This document shows, one piece after another, positions 10,901 to 25,900 of a stretch of DNA of 64,000 bases (its first letter is position 1; the number at the start of each line of letters is the position of its first letter). The stretch spans positions 32,334,501-32,398,500 of the forward strand of contig NC_092568.1 in the NCBI RefSeq assembly GCF_037975245.1. Reading direction: 5' to 3'. Source of the DNA: Apostichopus japonicus. Taxonomy: Eukaryota > Echinodermata > Holothuroidea > Aspidochirotida > Stichopodidae. A program made the position numbers and the translations under genes. The notes beneath the pieces were generated by a model, which worked only from the letters and a program-made list of their open reading frames with translations, did not search any database and was not told the origin of the DNA.

Positions 10901-13900
10901 TTAAATGTATACTACATTGTTCTGTTTAATCATGTGAGAAATTATAATAAAATTTAAAGGTTCCATCGATTATCATATTGTGACTCATTTTAATTGCTGA
11001 GTGTACACTATACATATTTGAAATGGATTAGTACTTAAACATGTATACCATCGACACTTCAGCAGACCCAGGCAACAATTTCAGATTTCCTCAGGTGCTG
11101 AGTGTCCTTGGACTACCTTTTCTCATATTAAATCGCTGCCAATTATTTCTGATATCTGAAGCAACCAAACTACCAGCTTCACAGAAACCTGTGTCTTTCA
11201 CTGTTGTTGATGTAAAAAATTGTCACATTAATTCAAATAAGCGTGCAATTATTCATTATTTATCAAGATTTTTCCCAAGACTATCAGAGTGGTTTTTTGA
11301 GATGGTATTGCCCTAACCAAGTAAAACAAATGCAATAAAAACCACTAAAATTGTAGTCTTAGAGACTGAGATAGCAGGTAATGAGTTGAGTGAGTAATAC
11401 TCTGTCTTTGTGTGGCCTCTTCATCTGTAGCCTCAGGTGTTTTTCTGTTTCCATCATCAAGATAAGAGTAGAGCTCTTCTTTAGACAATTATAAACAGTA
11501 CAAGACGAAGCTCGGTGCAAGGTAGATTAGCTTGCACACACAATACCCAGGGAGAAAATGTGTGTATTTCTATGCAGTGTGTAAACGTTTATGGTAATGG
11601 ATTATATATGGTCTTTTGATTTTATTTATATGAATGTGGCAAAAACAAAACGGGAGAAATAACTGTACTGTAGGAATTGTTATGACCTGATGAGAACGTT
11701 GTGTCTTTTCATACATTTTCCAACTGAAACTACATGGAATTGGTAAAAAAATATATAAATATGTTTTTAGGAAGTGAGTTAATCCTTTCAATATTCTCCT
11801 CATTCATTTAATCTGAGGTTAGGGAAGTCAGTAACTTGGGTTGGCCGGGTTTGAAGCTGTTATATTGGAGGCTGTTTCTTGCATATTTTTATTATTATTA
11901 TTGTTGTTGTTATTATTATTTTTATTATTATTTTTGTTATTATTATTATTATATTTTTTATTATTATTATGATGATTATTATTATGATTATTTTTATTAT
12001 GATTATGATGATTATTATTATTATTATTATTATTATTTAAGCTTCCTGAGAATTTGGTTAACATGTCTTGTAATAATTTTGTCAGAGGCAAAGTGTGTAT
12101 GTCATTAACTATGCTCCAAAAGAGACATCTTACACTCAATGATGATCCTATCATTCAGAATAATTGGAATACCAATAGTCAATTAAATTTTGAATATTTT
12201 CTATATTTCCACATGATTACTCTCCTTGATATATAGGAATTTATGTCATGATGTTATCTCTTGCTTATAAATATATGACTTTTTGCTATACAGATTAAAG
12301 ATACTAAAAACTTGATATTGAATGTAAACATAAAAAACCATAGTAGCGTACATATAAATGCTTCTGGTTAGGGACTTCGTTATATGGAACTTTGTGAAAT
12401 TGCAGTCGACTTCTTTCAATTAACCTAAAAAGTCAACATTAATTTTACATTCCCTTCTTGAACAGCTAGACTCAGAGTCACCATTGTGGGTGAGTCATAA
12501 TCATTAATAATAATATTAAAAGAAACAGGAATAATTGGAACAGTCCAGATCTTTAATATTACAATGTGAATAATCAATATTAGAAATCCCACAGACCAGA
12601 ATTGGCAATCTGAGTAAGTTATGAAAGAGATATGAACAAAGAATGAGAGTGAAGGCCATATATAGGAGAGAAGAACTTTAAAACTGGGTGAGATTATTGA
12701 TGTAGAGATGAGGAGAGATCTAATGACTGGTAAAAATGATTAAATGAATAATGAAAGAGTGAAGAAATTATTGACTGGAACAGAATAAAAACCACAGGAC
12801 TTAAAAGTCCTATGTTGAGCACAACTGAATTATCTATCAGCTGCTCTTTTTGTTGGTATCAATCCCTATGATGCTTTTTCTAGCTATAGTAGGAAATCCA
12901 GCCAGAATAACTTGTGCGAGTGGGGGGGGGGGGGGGGAGGATGACAGAGTTTATATGGTTCAGATACCGTTAAACGAAAAACAATCAGAATTTTTACAGA
13001 CCTGCCAAACCTGTCACAAACTCAGGGAGATTTATATTTCTCCATGTGAAAACATCTGGGCAGAGATAATAATAATAATAATATTGAGGATTTATAAAGC
13101 GCAGACATATCCACCGATAACGGTGCTCAAGGATTATCATAATATTACCCCGGTCAATGATAACCTGTCAAACGTAGAGACAATCCCTCCACATGGCAGC
13201 AGCTAAACAGCGCCCAGCTGACAGTTGTATCTCACTGGCCCCAATTTATACACCTGGGTGAAGCGATGAGGGAAAGAATAGGATGAATTCAGCGAATCTG
13301 ATTAAAACAAGAAAGCGATATGAAAACTATGGTAGAAACATTTTGGAGTTTAACATGACACCTCCGCATTTATATGGGCTACTTAAAAGAACTGTTATTT
13401 TCACGTTATGAACCTTTTCCCTACACTCTATGGGAATTTCATAAGCAACTTTTATAATATTATCCTGAAAATGAAGAGGATTTCTCCATTTTCCTATTGA
13501 AACTGTAATGCATTCCATTTCTGATCACATTTGTTTACAAATTAGAATCAAAGTTTTTTTTTGGAAAATTGGCACATTAGAAATAAGGAGAGTGTAAGAT
13601 TGCCTTAAAAACCGAGAATAATCCTGGTAAAACTGGGAGAGTTTGCAGGTCTGTGTTAACCACATTTAGTTCTTAAGTTCTGAAGCATTTGTAAAGACAT
13701 TGCCCATTGTTTCTTGTTGGACACAAACAATAGGCAGCTGTACCCTTCTAATGATCATTAGTAAAAAGCATGATATATGTGTGTAAATTTTTAGAGACTT
13801 TCCAACTTCAGAAGCAGAATCAAAGTTTAACTCTGAGCTCTGGGTGCAAAATCTTTAGAAAGTCACAAATTCATTAAGGCGACAAACATTTGTGCTCAAG

Positions 13901-16900
13901 TTATTTGAAGTTCAGCTGGTATTCTTTCTTTAATATATGATGTGCAATCATTTATGTTATCTATACAAATCCACAGAAAAGGTCCTAAAACTCTTCTTAT
14001 TACTAATAATGTGCTATTGTTTCAAAAAATGTATTTAAACTTTCATCAAAAAAAATTTAGCTAACAAATAATTGGCAGGTCACCTCAGATCAGGGCACGT
14101 TAACTTTTGTCTAATGACTCATAATTTCCACCATCACTTACTGTATTTAGCAAAGATCAGTCACTGGAAAATGTGTACATATCTCGTCATTCCTCAAGAG
14201 AAATCCCGAAGGTGAATTCTGAATACTACAAAGTGGTCTTCGCCAATAAGATCGAGAACATGCAATTCCCTTGCAGTGCTTGAAAACAACTAATCAGCGG
14301 GGAGTTGTGATGCTTGAAAACTTAAAGGGTATTCAAATCAGTATGTCCTGCAGACTATATGTGCAAATAATGAGCGTTACTTTCTAATTTTGGATTAGAT
14401 CTAAAACATGTTTTAAAATTGAACATTGAATTGTGAACTTCCTTTGATGGATGAGCATTTACATAAATCAAATTATGATACTCATTACTTTACGAAACCT
14501 GTGAAAGTACAAGTTGATTGTACCATTTTTCTTGTGAACAATTTTCATTAGTTTGTTTGTGCTTTTCACCAAGGTAATGTACTGTATGTATGTAATTGCC
14601 ATTTCAAGTGAACAATTTCAGAACAAATATTTACACCTCAAAATTGGATTCCTTATAGCGATACACAAATTAATGTGAATTTTTTTTGAAAATTAAATTT
14701 CATCAATCTGATTACATTTAGTAGAAGAAAATTGCCTTCCACTTTACAGTATGTGTTAATGGTTATTACAGCTTTTTTAGAATGTACTCCAGGTTTTCAC
14801 TGTGATGAAAACCTTTGCTAGACTAGTAGATATGTCTGGTATCTGTCCAAATCTTGTCATGAAGTCGTCTTAAATGCAGCTTTCAAAGTTTGAAAATTTA
14901 ATATTTACTTTTCTGCAAAATTCCTTCTCAAATGCTTATTGAAGGTAAGATCATGTCAGTTTCATCAATTATAGTAATAAGCAATTTAATAACTGTTTAC
15001 TTATGTGTGAAAAATTACTGCAATTTTTAAGTAATTACTCTTCTATTTTCACTGGCACACTAAATAACTGTAACCCAGCTAAAAATAAGCCTGTGGCATC
15101 TCCGTTTCCCGTCAAATGATCTTCAAATACTACAGCTGAGCATTTGACACGTTGCTGTTTTACGTGATTTATTATGAGTAAAAGTTTGTTGTTGTGACAA
15201 ATAAATCAGAAGATTTACAGCCTCATGTGTATCAGATGTTTGAGTATCAGGTGTCTTATTAGTAGTACCCTAGTGAAAATAGCAAAAAAAGCAAAAAGCA
15301 TTACTACTGCGTGTGATGATTGTGCGTTATAATTTAAATACGCTGAGTATCCTATTTCATTGGGTGTACCCTTCTAACGAACCAAGCGAGCAGAAATTAA
15401 ATCTGACAGACGAGGAAACAAGAGGGAAAAGTACCGTTTGGCATTTTCTGTGTTAGTATGCCATAGTACCTTCCTTCATTTCCAAAATACGCTCTTCAGG
15501 AAGCTTGGAGTGATCGTCAAGAAATTTGAGAATGACGCGGAAACTTTAATGAAAATCCATCTCAGTGAGATGTACTTGTCAAAAGGAGAGTCAGAAGTGT
15601 TAGGTGATTTGGAATTGTGTGCGTATATATACGTAGTTAAGTATGGTAAATGATAGGGTGATAGGGAGTCTATGTATAGAAGTGTACAGGATGAATTATG
15701 ATACCACATCTAGTGGATGTGTCACTAATGAGTTTATTGACCTGTCTGCATATACAGTAAAGCTACTATCATGTATGTGTTGACATCGACATTGCATGAT
15801 ACATTAATTGTGTACAGCAACTCTGTTTTTCATGAGTTATTAAATTGTTGTCAAAACACAAAATTTATGATCAAGAAAAGCATGTTTGAGGTCTGTTTCC
15901 TTCCTTTTTCCATTCTTTTAACTTGAGTTCATTTCATGTTTTCTCAACTGATTTCATTTCATAGCAATTTATTTCATATCATTTTATTTCATAGTATATT
16001 ATTTTATTTTAGTTTCGTTTTATTAAGTTTATGCAACAATCCAAAATCAATTTTGATTTTATGGAAAGTACAAAAATGTCGTCTAAAAAAGTTGATCAGT
16101 GGGAGTTAGATTTTGTATGTAACAATACTTCAAATTGTGTTAAATAAAGCAGAGCGTAAAGGTTAATACTATTATTTAACGAAATTAACGGTATATTCAT
16201 CTAGTATTTTCTCTTAAACATTTCCTCATTTAATTTATTGATAGGACCAGAATGGCAGAGGGCAAGGAGATTACAAGAAAAGATGAAGAATAACTTGTCC
16301 ATGGCAAAGGAGAGGATAGAGATATTAGGTAAGTCTTGCTGGGTTTTTTAACTGAAATTAGCCGCAGAGGAACTCAAAAGTTCATAACAAAATTTTTGCT
16401 TGCATAAAGCGCATTTTCATGTAAAGACAAAACACTATAAAAAATGTATCAACATTTGCGAACCGAATAGCATGAAACCTTTGGCATCTGATGATTTTAA
16501 TTGTCACACCGTTAATATGTTTTCAAACTGTATTACGCTACTTCAGAGCAATTTCCCAATGCTGGGTAAAATAGAACCACAGTCTGCTTATTATGTCGAA
16601 TATTTATTTTGTAGTACCGTGTAGACTTCTTCCTGAATGGTACATAATTCATAATGCTTTGTCAGCACAAGACATGTACTAAATTTACCCAATGGAATAT
16701 AATTTACAGCTCAATGTTGGCTTTTTTCTATAAAAAAACAATCAATCCAAGATTTACAGAATGAAAAATGTCCTCTGACCACTATAAAATAAATATCTCT
16801 CTCTCTGTCTAGAGATACGTAAGGTATTATGCCAGCCTCTCCCATTAAGGTTTATTTGGCATTCTCCGTGTAAAACTACAGGGTATCGTTAGCATTTCAT

Positions 16901-19900
16901 TGACATGTGATGAATCACTCAGAAGCATTATTTGACAAGTGAAATAGGAGGAGAGTCTAATAGATCAATCGGCAGGTCGTGGACATTGACGTTTGATGAT
17001 GATGGAACAGGGTTTAATACATGATATATGCTACTTGTTGGATTCACTCTCAAAGATAAATCTTGAGGACTTCTTGACAGCAATTATCATGTATTTGTTT
17101 TGGAGGAGGATATTAGTATTAACAATATTAGTTGTGTTCAGCTTTTAATATCAGTACATTTAATTCTTCTGAATCTATATAACTTATTATTTCAAATTAT
17201 CCTTCCAGTATCAAGGAGGATTTTCTTAGTATTCCATCATTTATTACAAATAATCCATTTAACAACTAAATATTGGCTTCTTACCTGTACATCTGACAAT
17301 TTTAATACAGAAAGATGGGTGAAAGATGCACCATTTTACTTTCAAAAAATCTTTCACTGGGTTCATTTTCTAATATGTGCAGATCGGCATTGCCCTTATC
17401 ATGCAATCAATTAAATGGTTTTAGTAGATTTACCTCTGATTTGTCCTAAGGGATCGCTGAGCTATACTTTTTCTCTCCCTCACTGATTTGCCAGCTACAG
17501 TAGCTATGTTCATCTTTTTTGCGCCAAAATTGAAGAAAATCGGTCAAACTTGTTACAGGTGAAAAAACTTGACGCTTAGTAGAGTAGAATAAAAGATACC
17601 CTGAAGTGTGAAGCGTATGACTCACAGATGCGAACATTGACACAGCACTAGCCTGGGAACATGATTTGCATCGATGAATGTACGAAATTGCATAGGTACG
17701 TCATCTTGTGGCGATGTCTTGTTAGATTGTCAAGAACTTCAGTATCAGATGACCAGGTGACCTGTTTCCTTTGCATCCAGTTCTTTTCTTTAAATATACT
17801 GTAGACAATATTTGGGAGGTAACTTGAGTTTAGAAGGAATAATGGGAACTCTTCAAGGAGAGTAAAAGATCCCTTTTCCCAAACTTGCCAATTCTGAATT
17901 TCTGACTGCATAATTTTTTTTTTCATAATATACAGTGGTGATCTATAGTTTGATCCATTCAAAAGTATCCAACTCAGAGGTATTTCAGTAGTTTGCAACA
18001 CACAGCATTACGGTGTAGAGTACATCTGTTTAACATAACTACACTACCGGGTGTCTGAAAGCAGTAGTCCACAAACCATGTGACATGAATATTTTGGGTG
18101 GGTCGCAGGATTCTTTCAGACACTGAAAACTTTATATCTCATTTTTTGGAGCTTGCCAACAGAGATCGATTAAGTCTTCTCTCTTTAACATCAAGTCAAT
18201 GGTCCAAGCTAGCTTTTATACATTCTGAGTATCAATTCTGTGGGGTGGGGTGGGGGGGATGGTGGATGGTTGCTCAGTACTCATAAAAGACCCTGGGTCA
18301 TGGGCAAAATGTTAATGGACCACCTTCTTATAGCATTGTTACATCAACTCAATAGTCCAAGCTAGCTTTTATACATTCTGAGCATCACTTCTGTGGGGTG
18401 GGGGAGATTGGTGGATGGTTGCTCAGTACTCATAAAAGACCCTGGGTAATGGGCATAATGTTAATGGTCCACCTTCTAATATAGCATTGTCACTTAATAG
18501 TAATGTCATTAAAAGCATTGCCATTTGAAGTAGCTTGTTGCAAACAGTATTCTGCAAACTGCACTAAAGGTTGTTGTTATCCTTAGCTGTTTGTTACTAA
18601 GTCTGCTTGCTAATTGCTGTTTTGTGATTGGGAAGAAATTTATGATTACAGTAATATTTTTTCGTACCAATCAAGGTGCTAGCAATATTGACGTGTGACG
18701 CAGAAATGGTTACATGTAAATAACTCTGTGTTTTATGAATCTATTTGCCTTTTATGATAAAATATGTCAAAATGTCAGAATTTTATATTCCTCTTTAAAT
18801 AAATTACTGTCACAGTTATAATAATTTAAGATATAAGATAGATAGATAAAGAGAGACTTGAACAGTCATCACACACTAGCATCTGTCTTTTACCTTTCAA
18901 TGCAGCAAAACTGGCAGAAAGATTTTAAAATATTAGAAATTAAAAAGAAAATATGATTTCACTTTAGACCATTTATGTGACGTTTACATTCGATTCATTT
19001 GGCTCAGAGGTTATAATGTTCTTTGACATTAAGTTTGAGTTGGTGGTAAAATCCATGACACTTTTGTTTTACTAATCTTGTTAGAATGTTTGAGAGAATA
19101 TGAAGCCTGTGCATCGGTTGAGGATGAAACTGTTAAATCAGTAAAGATCAAAAAGACAACCAACTCAGGCCGACTCACACAGACCAGCTCGGATGGACCA
19201 TCGTCTACTGGACCAAAAAAATCTAAACCATCTACTAATGAACCTCATGGTTGGTGCCAAACCCTGGAATAAATGCATTCGTTCATGCATGCATGCAAAT
19301 TTCCTGATGTGCAACCGCTTGGCATTATTTGTACATATCTTGCTTCCCTCTCCTGCCCTTTTGTGTCTATTGCATCCTTTTTTTTGTTATATATAATATA
19401 ATAATATTTGCTTTTTATAGTGCTTTATACCAGCGATAGGTCTCAAAGCGCTTTACAGACGTTTTATTACCCCTGGTCAATAATAACCTGTCCCAGAGAC
19501 AATCCCTCCAGTCGGCAGCAGTTAGATACTGCGCCCAATGACAAGTTACCTCACAGGTACCCATTCAACCCCTGGGTGGAGAAGGGCAAGTGAGATAAAG
19601 CATCTTGCCTAAGGTCACTATGTAATGAACTAGGCAGGAATCGAACCAGCAATCCTTGGATCATGAGTACGATGCCTTAGCCAATTGTCCACCACACTCT
19701 TAATTTGGCTTAATATGACCATTTGCATATTTGTGTACTTTTGAGAGGGGAACATGGAATGGCATACTGTAATAACACCATGCCTGGTAGTATTTTAATT
19801 ACAAGCTTGGTAATTAAATTTTTTACAAGCCTTAAGTTATAATTATCCTGGATAATATACAGTTTGAAAAGTAAAATGTAACTTTAGCATCACCATCAAA

Positions 19901-22900
19901 TCTCCAGTGACTCACTGACAATATTGAATAAAATTTCAACCCCTCAAGTTAATTTGTTTTGCAAGCTGCTTGGGTGGTAATCAGACTAAGTGTTTCCTTT
20001 GCTTAAAGCCATGCATGCATTTGCTCTTCTACTGTACTTGAAGCAGACCACTTATGAACTGTATTAAATACAGTGTATATAACTTTTACTTAAAAAATTC
20101 TGAAATATCGTTCCTCTTTCTTTGTAGCTCAATTTAGGTTTTCTAACTTTTCTAAAATTATTCAGTAGAACCTCCATTCTTGACGTGTCCTTGCATTATT
20201 AATGTTTTGTTTTCATAAAATTTGTAGACAACAGAAGTACACCGAAACCCTAAGTAAAATGTAGCAACAAATTACCCCCCAAATATGTGAAGTTATATTT
20301 GCTGCCAACCTGTGCCTTTATAGTCTGCTTGGCTTAATGTTGGAATATTTTCTGTTTTTCCATACATTGTTAAATGTTAGATGTGCTTTATATTTAATAT
20401 GTGGGATCAGTTCTATAACCAATGGAAAATCATTTACCCTTACAAAATAGTATTACATTAAATTTCTTTGATTAATTGCTTTTGTTGAGCAAAAAATCAT
20501 TCTTTCTTAACACTACATCTTTGGAAGAACATCGTCTGGGACTCTATGTCACTTTTAAAGTACGTTTTCCTGTTTGCAAACAGAGGGAAAGAGTAAACTG
20601 AGTGGAGCAGCAAAACAAGTTTTATATTTTATGCCAAGTGATTCAAAGCCGAGTTGTATTGCTTTGTTAGCATGGTTAGTGTTTTCCTCACATGAAGAAC
20701 AAAATTAGATAAAATGCTGGTAAGACTTTGCAGGCATGACACTGATACCGTGTATAGCAACTTAATTAAAGCAGATGTATTCTGTAACTCACATAGATGA
20801 TTCCTGAGCACTGTTTATTTTTTGTCCAAAGTGATGCTGCACAAGAAACATGAAGGGCCCTGATAAGTTGCAGTATTGTACATAGAAACATTTTTGAGAT
20901 AGCATTTCAATGTTGCTATTGACTTTCTCTCTTGTATTGTTCAAGGACTACTAATTTAGTTAATTTGGAAATTTTGTGTTCTGCAATTTTCTCCATACAA
21001 GCCTTGTAATAGGAAGCTCCTCAGTGCTGCATAACATATTATGTATTAATCAGCTCTAACATCTTAAAACAGATACAGCAGATCAGGGAATAAAGCTAGC
21101 ACGCAGACTTTGTCCAGCCAGGTCGAGGTTGCTTGAACTCAGAGAACACTGATAGTACTAAGTGTCTCTGTTCAAAATATCGGTGTAGATACATATTTCA
21201 TATTATGTAGCAATTTGCTCATCTTGGGTAGCATTTGACATTAGACACAGGTATTTCCACTCCATGGAAACTGACTCTAAACCCTGTTGAAATTGGGAAT
21301 GGAACTGTATTTTCTTTAAGGTTATTATTTCTTAGGTAATTCCTTACCCTGCATACTGTACAGTATGTGTTCCAGCAGCATCTTGGATGCATTTATGCAA
21401 TTGTTCACTATAAGCTTCTGCAATCTTTCATTTATTCAATAGTTTTTATTAAATGTTGACCTTTTCCTATACTCTAAAGATTCATCCTAATACATACAGC
21501 TCACAATTTTAGCATTCGGGAAATACAAACTTCTTTATTTTCTTCCAATTTGAATTATAATTCCCGGCAATCTGATTTGCAGGACCCACAAGTAAACCGC
21601 AAGTGCCAAAACTCACAACTAAGAGCCACAGTCTACCTCGGAGCGTCAGTGATTCCAGCGACAAGAAAAGTTTGACCCCTCCAGCACAGAGAAGAAGGCT
21701 CCAGGCCCGAACAAACAGCAGTTCATCAGGAAGTAGCCGGGTACACTTTCCTTTATTTGATTATATATATATTCCGTTTATATCTATTCCGTTTGGCGCA
21801 ATAATCATATCGGTGTCTTTTCTTTAAATGGTCCCAGTGAAGGAGAAGTAATGATAAAGTCGCATTATGATTACAGTTTTATAGTACTGAAGCTTAACAC
21901 TGCATTAAACTGAGAACGTGGGAAATTATATCAGTAATAAATTATTTCTAAGGCTGACTATAAAGTTGAAACCGGTTAAAGCACAAATGAAAAAGAAGTA
22001 GTGTATGAGATGATTATAACAGTGACTCATTTCATGTATTTAAGAAGGACTCATATTTTATTAAATTTGGTTTGGGTGGTGGTTGTTCGTGTATGAGTAT
22101 TTGATATGTTTATAAATAATTTTGGTTAAAATAACTTAAGCTTTCAATAAAACTGCAAGATAGCATTTTGTTTGACACTATTGTTTGTAAAAGCAAGTTA
22201 AAGGGAACTACAGCTTAATGCAGATTTATTTTTACACTTGATTTTAATTTGGAAATGTTCAACCAAAGTAGTTCCAAAGTAAACACAGACTAGACTTCCA
22301 ATTTTTAAAAGATTACTTTCTAAATTTATAGTTTATACTTAAAGTACTTATGTGATAATTTCACCTAATATGGTTATAAAGTTGAGAATCTACAGACATG
22401 TGAATATTCACTGTAAGTCTGGCATATTACCTTCTCTAGCCTTTATTTCCAGCAGTGTTCTGTTATCATCGCTCTTTTATGTAATAACAATGTGACATTT
22501 GGAAAGAAAGATCAAAACTTGTTGGTTTACCTTTGAGGACTGTTTTTGCTGTAATTAACTGATTGATATCTATACACAGTCATGCATTGACAGAGTCCAT
22601 GGGTCAGAATTTCCTATAGAATTTCCTTTGAATCCTTATAGTTAAACCACATATAAAAAAATATCCCTATTAATACATTTAAAACTTAAACTGGAATTCT
22701 GTGACTATTAGAGGGAAATATTTTACTACTCTGGTTTTATGCTTAAGTTTTGGAATGTTTCATACGACACGATGAAGGACAACCTTATTTTTTTCTCTGT
22801 CGCATGCTCAGGGAAGAGGTGGTTCACAAAAAAGAAATGGCAATTCATCCAATCCATCTCAACTGTCTACAAGAGAAAAACTCAACCGTCTCAAAAATGT

Positions 22901-25900
22901 TGATTCTGATCTAGCTCACCGAATCCTCGATGAAATTGTGGACAATGGTTCTCCAGTGCAATTTTCCGATGTGGGTAAGTCTGAGCCTTTCTTACAAGTA
23001 GTAAATAATGAGTTATCTGCGTTTTTGATCATCAAATCATATTTTTGATCTAAACGAATGTGTCCTGTAGTTTTTAGTAAAAACAGTTCACTAATTGTTA
23101 TTACTTTAAACAGGTCAGTAAACAGGTCAGTAAACAGGTCTGTTCCTTTGCTTCGTTCAACATGAATGGTGAAGTCGACTGCTACTCTCCTTGTGAGGCC
23201 CTTTCTGCTGCCTTTCTCCTTACAAAACCTACCACTGGTTTAATGGAATGGGTGGTGGGAAGGATGTGGGGGAATATTAGTATCATGTGTACCTGTTGTG
23301 TACCTCGATTTGCCTTATACCCCATATCATTCCATATTGCAAGAAATACTCTTTTCACAAGTTACAGGATATTGTTCTCGCTTCCTTTCAACAGCTTTTG
23401 CTAGTTATTGTTCTCTTGTCCCCACCCCCCTCCCCCCACCCCCACACGCTCCCTCCATCATCTATGTGCAGACATGAAACCTCAATGAAGGGAATAATAA
23501 CTGAAAACCAATTTAGAAGACAGTGTGAATTTTTTCTAACCCATTTTTCCCGATTCTAGAAGTCTCCGAAATTAGAAAAACAAACCTCAAACAAATAGCT
23601 TGCACTGGCAGAATAAACAACGCAATTATTAACAATGATATTGGAATGGAGTTGACCTAGTTCTTGCATATACTGTTCTTCATTGTTAAGCATTTATGTA
23701 TAAAATTTGAATTTCTTGAAATAACCGTGGAGAACCTAAGGATAAATGTGTTTGGTTTTCTTGAGTGAGCAGTGAACTGGCTTGGAAGTGATTCCATAGA
23801 CATCTTGGAAGCATAGTTGTATCTTCTTTATATCTTTATTTGGCATGAACTTGTCAGTTGTTATTATTGTTAATTCGTCTGTAAGAAAAACTAACAGAAA
23901 ACTGTCTTGATATCTCATTCTTGTTGTGAGGATGAACTGATTGTGGGTAAGGGAAGGATGTTGAACCACACAGTACATCTTTCTATTTGTATTGTCCTTA
24001 TATGTTCATTCTTGTTGTGAGAATGGATAGGTTGTGAGTAGGGGAAGGATGTTGAACCACACAGTACATCTTTCTATTTGTATTGTCCTTATATGTTCAT
24101 TCTTGTTGTGAGAATGGATAGGTTGTGAGTAGGGGAAGGATGTTGAACCACACAGTACATCTTTCTATTTGTATTGTCCTTATATGTTCATTCTTGTTGT
24201 GAGAATGGATAGGTTGTGAGTAGGAGAAGGATGTTGAACCACACAGTACATCTTTCTATTTGTATTGTCCTTATATGTTCATTCTTGTTGTGAGAATGGA
24301 TAGGTTGTGAGTAGGGGAAGGATGTTGAACCACACAGTACATCTTTCTATTTGTATTGTCCTTATATGTTCATTCTTGTTGTGAGAATGGATAGGTTGTG
24401 AGTAGGGGAAGGATGTTGAACCACACAGTACATCTTTCTATTTGTATTGTCCTTATATGTTCATTCTTGTTGTGAGAATGGATAGGTTGTGAGTAGGGGA
24501 AGGATGTTGAACCACACAGTACATCTTTCTATTTGTATTGTCCTTATATGTTCATTCTTGTTGTGAGAATGGATAGGTTGTGAGTAGGGGAATGATGTAG
24601 AACCTCACAGTTAATCTTTCTATTTGTATTGTCCTTATATGTTCATTCTTGTTGTGAGAATGGATAGGTTGTGAGTAGGGGAATGATGTTGGACCTCACA
24701 GTTAATCTTTCTATTTGTATTGTACTTATATACCTCAGTCTACCAATCATTTAAGTTATTTTTCATTATGGAGGTCACTTTGAGTACACATTAACAAAAA
24801 ATTAATTGTGGCAAGAATTATTTTTTGGGTCTTGAAAGCAGTTGTTTCACTAGTTTATCCTTACAAACTAACTCTTTGAATAACTCCAAGTTTCCTGACA
24901 TCCAGTAATTGAGATTGAATGTAAACATAAAAATCCAAGTGAAAAAATTGTTCATTCAAGCAGAAGTACAGGTCATCCAAAAATAATGCTTCAATTACTT
25001 TAATAAACCTGAAGGTTAACCTCATTGCTTTCTATAACTTTGTGAACAAAACTCAAAATAATGCATGTATCAATCAAACTTTTCTGTGAATATACTTTTA
25101 ACCGTGTTTTTTGTTTAGCTTCAATAAAAGTTTAAACTTGATGGCATGTGTGTGCTTTCTGGTTAGTGAATTAACCAGGATGACACAGTCGTAGTGTATT
25201 ATATTAGTGCATGTATTTGTATTTTGTGTTATTCTAACATATTTCTTCCCATCCGGACAGTATCTTCATGTATCCGATGGTTCGAGTCACTCCAAGATTA
25301 ACGTATGTCGTCCAGTTACAGAGTTGTTGACAATTAACAATTCATAATCATGGACGTTAAATATGAATGTAAGAGACTGACTTCGGTCAGCTTGCGGCTT
25401 TGATCAGCCAATGAGGCTTCTTCGCGACTTCCTGCTTGCAGGAGGATCTAAAAAAGACATACATGTATCCCTGAACTAACATGTTGTTTTTCTTGACAAA
25501 GATTTTTTAAATTTTGTTTTATTCCAGCTGGACAAGAGGCAGCAAAACAAGCCTTAGAAGAGATTGTTATCCTTCCAGCCTTGAGGCCAGAACTCTTCAC
25601 TGGGTTAAGAGCCCCAGCTAGGGGTCTGCTATTGTTTGGTCCTCCAGGAAATGGTAAAACCATGCTGGTGAGTTGTCTCTGAGTGGACCCTTGTACCTGT
25701 TAGATATGGTAATACAGTACAATGCAGTGTACATTAATCCCTTGCAGGTTTCTCTTACATATGAGGTCGCTTAAGCGTCGTAAAATTAACTGCTGGTTAT
25801 TATTATTATTATTTTATATATTAGTTTACAAAGAATTTAAGTGCAGAGTTGCAGCTGAGCCTAAATATGCCAGGATCAAGTCCGAGCAGTACTCAAATTG

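Larger units (their letters stand above)
9870..16244 (+). other. Spastin intron 2 (6.4 kb)
   Basis: It holds GAGTC-rich and 44-bp repeats near 9.9-10.3 kb, two poly-G runs (10424-10438 and 12922-12937), an ATT triplet tract and a SINE fragment at 13060-13270. The remaining AT-rich sequence shows no gene. Confidence 0.7.

Noticed and set aside
11828-12154. Poly-asparagine ORF (108 codons, minus strand) and its tyrosine-rich partner on plus
   Set aside because: Both are translations of the ATT-type triplet repeat.
17648-18001. 117-codon ORF on the minus strand in spastin intron 3
   Set aside because: No domain and no compositional sign of coding; treated as chance.
25270-25300. B-box-like GGTTCGAGTC, possible tRNA or SINE head
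   Set aside because: No A box or cloverleaf partner upstream, and the flanking sequence is not shared with the other hairpin repeat copy.
25364-25455. Hammerhead or HDV-type ribozyme in the hairpin repeat
   Set aside because: The CUGAUGA and GAAA core of hammerheads is absent and I could not draw the HDV double pseudoknot.
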